A stretch of DNA of 46,288 nucleotides. It comes from a virus. The DNA is taken from the IMG/VR virus record IMGVR_UViG_3300037493_001326, positions 1-46,288 of that record, one strand, 5' to 3'. The position numbers and the translations under genes are program-made. This document shows, piece by piece, positions 42,000 through 46,288 of this stretch (its first letter is position 1; each line of letters starts with the position of its first letter). Under the pieces are notes generated by a model, which did no database searches, was not told where the DNA came from, and was given only the letters and a program-made list of their open reading frames with translations.

Positions 42000-42242
42000 A
42001 TGAACTATTCAAAATTGATGGCACTACAGCCAACACACTACGGAACAATGACCAACAGTATCGGTCAAGTAATCGACTTTTATGAGCATCCAATACACGG
42101 TGACGAAACACCCGTTGTTGCTGTATCTCACGCCCACAAGCTAGCCGCATCTACTGACTTCTATGAGTTGGATGATATGGTCGCAGACCACGGAGAGTAT
42201 GAGCCGTTATTCATTGACGGCAAATTTCAACACGGCGAATAA
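42000..42242 (+). CDS. First gene of the rightward operon, unknown small protein
   Basis: The protein has 80 residues (NYSKLMALQPTHYGTMTNSI, then GQVIDFYEHPIHGDETPVVA, VSHAHKLAASTDFYELDDM) and is acidic with several His. It looks like a compact folded domain; the HGDETPVV and VSHAHK pieces are not a motif I can name. Its leader carries the nested stem-loop. Placement suggests an early, host-directed function. Confidence 0.6.
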   Translation: MNYSKLMALQPTHYGTMTNSIGQVIDFYEHPIHGDETPVVAVSHAHKLAASTDFYELDDMVADHGEYEPLFIDGKFQHGE

Positions 42243-42282
42243 TGTTCGCAGTCATCAATCAATCAATAACAACAATAAGGGG

Positions 42283-42301
42283 TGACGCATCCTACACGTC
42301 A
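42283..42301 (+). other. Leader hairpin 1 (loop CATCCTACA)
   Basis: TGACG (42283-42287), loop CATCCTACA, CGTCA (42297-42301), a 5-bp stem, 8 bases before the next ATG (42310). The surrounding AATCAATAACAA and the loop match hairpin 2 at 42512, while one stem pair is changed in both strands (C-G here, G-C there). Confidence 0.55.
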
Positions 42302-42309
42302 GCAAAAAT

Positions 42310-42495
42310 ATGGCACAAGAAACTAACTTCAAAATTGGAGACATCGTGGGTAACTTCACCTACGGATGTGGCACGGGCGAGATAACCGAATACATAGACG
42401 GCAAGCCATTTGTATGTTGGCACGAATGGTCTATACCGAATTGCTGTATGGACGAACAAGACTTAGAACTTGAGCCATACGGAGGCTTTAAATAA
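42310..42495 (+). CDS. Small protein of unknown function
   Basis: The protein has 61 residues, with FKIGDIVGNFTYGCGTGEIT, then EYIDGKPFVCWHEWSIPNCC and MDEQDLELEP. The KIGDIV...GxGxI...V.W....E.DLEL pattern resembles small SH3-like beta barrels that start with IGDxVxxxxxGxGxV. Three Cys and a His near CWHEWSIPNCC may be structural. The gene is preceded by leader hairpin 1. Confidence 0.55.
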   Translation: MAQETNFKIGDIVGNFTYGCGTGEITEYIDGKPFVCWHEWSIPNCCMDEQDLELEPYGGFK

Positions 42496-42511
42496 TCAAT
42501 AACAAAAGGGC

Positions 42512-42528
42512 GAGGCATCTTACACCTC
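42512..42528 (+). other. Leader hairpin 2 (loop CATCTTACA)
   Basis: GAGG (42512-42515), loop CATCTTACA, CCTC (42525-42528), 9 bases before the ATG at 42538. The loop matches hairpin 1 except one pyrimidine, and one stem pair is exchanged. Both are preceded by AATCAATAACAA. Confidence 0.55.
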
Positions 42529-42537
42529 ATACATATT

Positions 42538-42804
42538 ATGAAAATAGAAATCACAACAACCTACGGGTTTGTAAGAAATTGGACATTGCAATGCTACGGC
42601 AAGCAATTCTTTCTAGGTCAAGACATCAAGTTCTGCACTAGGGTACTAGGGGTTCACCCTAAGGACATCGTGGATACCATAGGTACACGGGAGATTCAGT
42701 CAAGAAAGGGCAATCTAGCATTGTCAAGATACATACGAACTGAGCTAGGCATCACTAGGAAGAACGTATCAAAGATTCACACGGGTCAATTTTGCACACT
42801 CTAA
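42538..42804 (+). CDS. Unknown small protein
   Basis: The protein has 88 residues, basic, starting KIEITTTYGFVRNWTLQCYG and then QFFLGQDIKFCTRVLGVHPK; the LGQDIKFCTRVLGV stretch suggests a helix-turn-helix-like segment but I cannot assign it. The C-terminal half (LSRYIRTELGITRKNVSKIH) is helical and basic, so nucleic-acid binding is possible. It carries leader hairpin 2. Confidence 0.55.
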   Translation: MKIEITTTYGFVRNWTLQCYGKQFFLGQDIKFCTRVLGVHPKDIVDTIGTREIQSRKGNLALSRYIRTELGITRKNVSKIHTGQFCTL

Positions 42805-42814
42805 AATACACACA

Positions 42815-42973
42815 ATGAAAACACAAAACATCCTATTCATCACGCTGATGCTATGCATGACAGCAATGATGTACTCAATGTGCATCAGAGACATCAACCT
42901 ATTCGCATTCTTCGAGATTGCAACACTTATCAACATCGTAATTTTAATCATAATTTTAAACAAACAAAAATAA
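42815..42973 (+). CDS. Small two-TM membrane protein
   Basis: The protein has 52 residues from ATG 42815 to TAA 42971. Two hydrophobic segments (ILFITLMLCMTAMMYSM and IATLINIVILIIILN) are separated by a short charged link (CIRDINLFAFFE). It follows the previous gene by 10 bases and precedes the next by 4, so it is probably translated. Role unknown; small membrane proteins in such blocks can be exclusion or signalling factors. Confidence 0.6.
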   Translation: MKTQNILFITLMLCMTAMMYSMCIRDINLFAFFEIATLINIVILIIILNKQK

Positions 42974-42977
42974 CATC

Positions 42978-43847
42978 ATGAACATCAACAAATTCATCGC
43001 ATTAGTAAGAGCAAACGGAGGCGGTAGCATCCATATGCCATCAGCAACAATCAACCCAACACGTGGCTATATGGTAAGCCTAAAAGGATTCGAGAAGAAA
43101 CTTAAAGGTAGCCTAAAGGTCGAAGAGGTAATGGACTATGTCCACAGCGAGATAGACAGCACGGGGTTACTCAACAATCACCACACCTACCTTGGCATAT
43201 GGCTGAAGGATGGCGTATGGTTCTTGGACGTCAGCATCAATATGGACGACAGAGACTCAGCCATCGCATTCGGCAAGGCTAACGAGCAGATAGCCATATG
43301 GGATTGTGCCAAGGGTGATGAGATAGTACTTGACTATGAGGAAGTCAACCTATACCCACGCAAGTGTTCGGTGACGGGCAAAGGTATGGCAGAAGGATGG
43401 TGCCTATTCGGTGGTGATGAGTACGCATCTGACGAAGCAAGTGCAAACATCATAGCACAACAATACGGATATGATGACCTATCCGATGCCATCGAGGATA
43501 GCGACAACACGTATTGGACGGAGTGGGATACTGACCTAAATGAAGACGACAACGACGAGACGTGGGATGCTGACGGCAATCTATACACGTGGGTTGACGG
43601 CAAGCCGACACGTTATGTAGAGCCTACTGCTGAGGTGATAGACCTACGCAAGAATGTTCGCAGTCATCATCAGTATGCGGTCACCTTTACACGTGAATAC
43701 ACGACAACCATCAACGTCAGCTCTGAGGATGAGGCATCGGCCATCGTGATGGCTCACGATACCTTAGCAGAGCAAGAGATGGAGCAGATGAACGTCGAGA
43801 TGACCAACATCGTCGTCAAAAAGAGATTCAATTTAGCAAAAGGATAA
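42978..43847 (+). CDS. Acidic protein of the rightward operon, unknown function
   Basis: The protein has 289 residues, strongly acidic in the middle (DDLSDAIEDSDNTYWTEWDT, then DLNEDDNDETWDADGNLYTW). N-terminal NGGGSIHMPSATINPTRGYM and VSLKGFEKKLKG is followed by a HHTYLGIWLKDGVWFLDVSI strand set, a Cys-containing RKCSVTGKGMAEGWCLFGGD segment and a C-terminal YAVTFTREYTTTINVSSEDE-type domain (about 230-285) resembling small beta-alpha modules. The GGGS..P..GYMVS start is a pattern of unknown-function phage and plasmid proteins. Acidity could mean DNA mimicry, but this is only a suggestion. Confidence 0.6.
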   Translation: MNINKFIALVRANGGGSIHMPSATINPTRGYMVSLKGFEKKLKGSLKVEEVMDYVHSEIDSTGLLNNHHTYLGIWLKDGVWFLDVSINMDDRDSAIAFGKANEQIAIWDCAKGDEIVLDYEEVNLYPRKCSVTGKGMAEGWCLFGGDEYASDEASANIIAQQYGYDDLSDAIEDSDNTYWTEWDTDLNEDDNDETWDADGNLYTWVDGKPTRYVEPTAEVIDLRKNVRSHHQYAVTFTREYTTTINVSSEDEASAIVMAHDTLAEQEMEQMNVEMTNIVVKKRFNLAKG

Positions 43848-43885
43848 TGGTTGAAAGGGGGGGTTCGATTCCCCTCCATCCTACA
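43841..43885 (+). other. tRNA-like minihelix (acceptor plus T-arm half)
   Basis: AGGAT (43841-43845) and GG (43849-43850) can pair with CC-ATCCT (43876-43882), and GGGGG-TTCGATT-CCCCT (43859-43875) is a T-arm-like hairpin with the canonical TTCGATT loop. The end reads CCATCCT-ACA. D- and anticodon arms are replaced by TTGAAA. It lies between two genes and overlaps the stop of the upstream one. It could be a relic of a tRNA, an integration-site copy of a tRNA 3' end, or a regulatory structure; it is not a functional tRNA by sequence. Confidence 0.5.
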
Positions 43886-43915
43886 AAAGTAAGGCTACTT
43901 TACAGCCACAATATT

Positions 43916-44416
43916 ATGCAAACAATACTAAAAGTAAACAAACAAGAGAGATACGATAGAGTCGTATTCTTAACCTACAACGGCAACGATATAGTGGGCA
44001 TCAACTTCCACTACGACTGCTACTCGATTGACTACTCATTCGCAAAGCCTTGCGAGTCACTGACTGACATCTTCAATAGGCTGAAAGACAATATGCCATC
44101 GCTCAACGATGAGTCACGCATCAACAAGGCAATCAAGTTGTATCAACAAGCCTTCATCCTTCAAGATGCACATTCGGTTGTCATCCCTAGAGAGCAGACA
44201 TCCTTGATCAAAAAGGCATTGAACTACTATGTCGAGCAGTCAGCTAGACTAAACAGCGAGCCAACACAAGATGAGCATTACGAACTATTCGATATGCAAC
44301 AGCTAAGTGCAATGATGAACTACGACATCAGCATCAGCATAATGGACGAAGAGAGAGAGTTATTTGCATCCAATCACGGAATGGACTTCCCAATTTATAA
44401 CACTAAAAACAACTAG
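43916..44416 (+). CDS. Unknown protein of the rightward operon
   Basis: The protein has 166 residues from ATG 43916; a longer in-frame reading from 43847 would run through the tRNA-like element and is rejected. The N-terminus is beta-like (RYDRVVFLTYNGNDIVGINF, HYDCYSIDYSFA), the rest helical (SLTDIFNRLKDNMPSLNDES, LYQQAFILQDAHSVVIPREQ). No family recognised. It is followed three bases later by the next gene. Confidence 0.6.
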   Translation: MQTILKVNKQERYDRVVFLTYNGNDIVGINFHYDCYSIDYSFAKPCESLTDIFNRLKDNMPSLNDESRINKAIKLYQQAFILQDAHSVVIPREQTSLIKKALNYYVEQSARLNSEPTQDEHYELFDMQQLSAMMNYDISISIMDEERELFASNHGMDFPIYNTKNN

Positions 44417-44419
44417 GCA

Positions 44420-44635
44420 ATGCAACAAGCAATTATCACAGCAGACGGGTTCATCTTTATGAAAGTGAACGACAAGGCAAAGGAAATTTTTAACAGCGGT
44501 CTATTCGAGTTATACGTAGTGTATAGCGACGAGACCGAATCATTAATCGAAACATTTGAAGACTTAGATATGCATCTATCAAACGGGATGGACGTATGCA
44601 TCGAGGTCGGATTCATCACAAAAAAAACTAACTAA
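44420..44635 (+). CDS. Small unknown protein
   Basis: The protein has 71 residues (QQAIITADGFIFMKVNDKAK, then LFELYVVYSDETESLIETFE and DLDMHLSNGMDVCIEVGF), a mixed beta/alpha pattern with FELYVVYSD..E.LI as strand-turn-helix. It is acidic. The 3-base gaps to both neighbours support co-translation. Confidence 0.6.
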   Translation: MQQAIITADGFIFMKVNDKAKEIFNSGLFELYVVYSDETESLIETFEDLDMHLSNGMDVCIEVGFITKKTN

Positions 44636-44638
44636 AAT

Positions 44639-44899
44639 ATGAAAACAAGAATAGAAATTAGCGGACAAATCGGAGGCAACTACAAGTTGCTATCCGCCAT
44701 CGGCAACGGAGACGAGATGAACAGAACAATGTTCAACGGATTCGCCATCACATTTGCCACAAGAACTGAGGCAAGAGAGTGCATGAGGCAAGCATTCAAG
44801 TACCTAAAGAATGAGGACTGCAGATGTTGGAAACTCAGCCACACATCTGACTATGGGGTACTAAACTATGATTCATCAACAGCTAAAATTATTTTGTAA
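44639..44899 (+). CDS. Small unknown protein
   Basis: The protein has 86 residues (IEISGQIGGNYKLLSAIGNG, then DEMNRTMFNGFAITFATRTE, AREC), with a helical segment MRQAFKYLKNEDC and a short beta end. The FNGFAITFATRTEARECM pattern is a strand followed by a helix. No family is recognised. Confidence 0.6.
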   Translation: MKTRIEISGQIGGNYKLLSAIGNGDEMNRTMFNGFAITFATRTEARECMRQAFKYLKNEDCRCWKLSHTSDYGVLNYDSSTAKIIL

Positions 44900-44900
44900 C

Positions 44901-45158
44901 ATGAAGCAGACATTCAAAGTAGAAGTAAACCCGTTCTTGAGGACGGCAAAGATAGAGTCAGTATTCAGCAACGTAATGTACACGCAAGTACTAAGCTACA
45001 CCGACCTTGATGAGTGGAACTCATTCGAGATGGCTTGGGAATGCTTTGACATCCACTTCCTATACGACGACAAATTTAGCGTCAGCATCTATCCAATTGA
45101 AGATGAGGTTGCCGACTATAAGAACCCTTGCATTGTTCACCTAAAAATAATAATCTAA
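44901..45158 (+). CDS. Small unknown protein
   Basis: The protein has 85 residues from ATG 44901, starting one base after the previous stop; an upstream in-frame ATG lies inside that gene. It is acidic with aromatic patches (YTDLDEWNSFEMAWECFDIH, FLYDDKFSVSIYPIEDE). No family is recognised. Confidence 0.6.
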   Translation: MKQTFKVEVNPFLRTAKIESVFSNVMYTQVLSYTDLDEWNSFEMAWECFDIHFLYDDKFSVSIYPIEDEVADYKNPCIVHLKIII

Positions 45159-45159
45159 A

Positions 45160-45351
45160 ATGAAGCCACTACTAATTATCACACTGATGCTGTCACTGAC
45201 AGCCACATCCAAGCCAATCTCATTCAGAGAGTGCAACAAGATGACCGCCCCGACAAGATGTCAATTCATCAAGGGCAACTGCAAGCAATGTACAAACAAA
45301 GCGTTCAAACAAGGCACGCTTTGTATTACTCACCTAAAAAAATTCAACTAA
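45160..45351 (+). CDS. Small Cys-rich protein, zinc-finger-like with N-terminal hydrophobic segment
   Basis: The protein has 63 residues. Residues 4-17 are hydrophobic (LLIITLMLSLTATS) and may be a signal or a buried helix. The C-terminal half RCQFIKGNCKQCTNKAFKQG, then TLCITH, matches the CxxxTKxGxxCxxxAxxGxxxCxxH pattern of small zinc-binding modules known from phages and large viruses. The two together are unusual. The stop overlaps the next ATG as TAATG. Confidence 0.6.
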   Translation: MKPLLIITLMLSLTATSKPISFRECNKMTAPTRCQFIKGNCKQCTNKAFKQGTLCITHLKKFN

Positions 45352-45635
45352 TGGCACGCATAACTAAACTACAGAAGGCAATTGCTGACGCACACATTGA
45401 CTCGATGACTGCGAACATATACGACGACCCTACACTTGATGGCTCTCTTGATTCGCTCAGAGTCGCACTAAGTGACGGCAAGACCATCAGGTATATGATG
45501 GAAGGGATAGTCACACGTAACGTCAGCATCACGTCGCAGATAATGAGCAAGGCTATGGGTTACACATCTGACGCCTACAATAAGGGCGTCTACAAAGGAT
45601 TCAAGGACATACTAAACAAATTAAATATCAAATAA
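45351..45635 (+). CDS. Small helical unknown protein
   Basis: The protein has 94 residues from ATG 45351 (TAATG overlap with the preceding stop), starting ARITKLQKAIADAHIDSMTA, then LDGSLDSLRVALSDGKTIRY and a helical C-terminus (SKAMGYTSDAYNKGVYKGFK). A frame reading from 45231 is not needed. No family recognised. Confidence 0.6.
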   Translation: MARITKLQKAIADAHIDSMTANIYDDPTLDGSLDSLRVALSDGKTIRYMMEGIVTRNVSITSQIMSKAMGYTSDAYNKGVYKGFKDILNKLNIK

Positions 45636-45636
45636 A

Positions 45637-46062
45637 ATGAGACAAGTAACAACTGCCGAAGCCAACGAGATAATGGCACGCAATGAACAGCCTATCTACA
45701 TCTACGATAAGAAGGGCAAGAAGATTAAGCTATACGTCAAGGCTGACATCAAGATGATGGACTTGGTCGGCATCGAAATGTACGTCGACGACGACCTAAC
45801 CGATGCTTGCAAGACGATGATAATCTGCGGAAACTTCCGACAGATACGCAACGATATGTCGCAACCTAAGTTGCCATACATCTACAACATCTCGGTGTAT
45901 GGACAGACTGATAGGCATACAGCCATCGTCAAGGTCAAGGACATGACCATCACGACCTATGGCAACGGAGAGATGCTGACCAAGTGCGTCGACGCATTCA
46001 ACGATTACTTCGGGACGAGCGGTGGTGACATTATTATTTACTCTGAAATCAAAGGAATATGA
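45637..46062 (+). CDS. Unknown protein of the rightward operon
   Basis: The protein has 141 residues. The N-terminus (RQVTTAEANEIMARNEQPIY, then YDKKGKKIKLYVKADIKMMD) is followed by a beta-rich part (IYNISVYGQTDRHTAIVKVK) and a helical end with ECVDA-like FNDYFGTSGGDIIIYSE. No family recognised. It starts 2 bases after the preceding stop, and its stop overlaps the next ATG as ATGA. Confidence 0.6.
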   Translation: MRQVTTAEANEIMARNEQPIYIYDKKGKKIKLYVKADIKMMDLVGIEMYVDDDLTDACKTMIICGNFRQIRNDMSQPKLPYIYNISVYGQTDRHTAIVKVKDMTITTYGNGEMLTKCVDAFNDYFGTSGGDIIIYSEIKGI

Positions 46063-46288
46063 ATCTAACAAACATAGTACAGACAGCCCTCGATAAAGGT
46101 GCTGTTTGTTACTCTCTCAGCACGGGAGAGGTGAAGGGCAATGACCATGCGGTCAGCAAGTTAACATCGACCATCTTCCATCTGACAGACAAGTTGGTGG
46201 CAGACTATATCAAGGCGAACGCTGTGATGCTATCTACGGGCGACAACTACCTACAGATACATCAGAGTGGTGCAAAGTGGATGATGAG
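46059..46288 (+). CDS. Unknown protein, cut by the right edge
   Basis: The frame runs from ATG 46059 to the end of the window, at least 76 residues (NLTNIVQTALDKGAVCYSLS, then TGEVKGNDHAVSKLTSTIFH). The ATGA overlap with the previous stop supports the start. The C-terminus is missing, so no assignment is made. Confidence 0.6.
   Translation, partial: MNLTNIVQTALDKGAVCYSLSTGEVKGNDHAVSKLTSTIFHLTDKLVADYIKANAVMLSTGDNYLQIHQSGAKWMM

Noticed and set aside
43841-43885. A functional tRNA gene
   Set aside because: D and anticodon arms are absent and the acceptor pairing is interrupted by three bases; only a tRNA-like half remains.
43847-43915. Start of the 166-residue gene at 43847
   Set aside because: The first 23 codons would read through the tRNA-like element; ATG 43916 has an ordinary A-rich upstream context.

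Overview
The window looks like part of a double-stranded DNA phage that infects a Bacteroidota bacterium, most likely a crAss-like (Crassvirales-type) podovirus. Four things point there. (i) Many genes are preceded by an exact TAnnTTTG box, the -7 element typical of Bacteroidota promoters, and Shine-Dalgarno sequences are scarce. (ii) One tail-region protein starts with a BACON domain. (iii) The minus strand carries the order small protein / large terminase / portal / scaffold-like / major capsid / head auxiliary proteins / ring proteins / a 1212-residue muzzle (T7 gp12-like) protein. (iv) A giant multidomain cargo-type protein follows the tail genes. No sequence search was run, so the family assignment is recognition from sequence only.

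Layout. 1-9.6 kb (minus): a giant polyvalent protein, cut by the left edge, with a zincin HEFTH motif, a possible ADP-ribosyltransferase-like region and a degenerate kinase-like region, preceded by two small virion-type proteins and a GNAT-like protein. 8.8-21 kb (minus): muzzle and tail modules, ring/adaptor proteins, repeat-bearing head auxiliary proteins, a perfect UUCG-type terminator, and the major capsid protein. 21-28 kb (minus): scaffold-like protein, portal, large terminase with a lambda-type deviant Walker A, and a two-lobed GroES-like protein. 28-36.5 kb (minus): tail fibre, holin, unimolecular spanin, a run of very small basic proteins, and a CHAP endolysin. 36.7-37.2 kb: one plus-strand winged-helix regulator. 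37.1-39.8 kb (minus): a GroES, two small proteins, a complete GroEL-type chaperonin and an HEAVH protein.

39.85-42.0 kb is mostly non-coding. It holds an AT-rich stretch flanked by inverted motifs (an origin candidate), one small minus-strand gene, and a very regular array of ten 15-bp ATAG-N7-CTAT sites spaced alternately by 32 and 22-23 bp (period about 55 bp). It then has several perfect palindromes, a plus-strand promoter and a structured leader. From 42.0 kb to the right edge a plus-strand operon of small, mostly unrecognised genes begins. It is probably an early or host-takeover block, and contains two related leader hairpins and a tRNA-like minihelix.

How it may work together: the left-facing genes build, package, fold and release the virion, with a phage-encoded GroEL/GroES pair likely helping to fold capsid or cargo proteins. 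The right-facing block is probably expressed separately from the intergenic control region. Several left-facing genes start exactly 4 nt after a TAnnTTTG box, which suggests near-leaderless transcripts.
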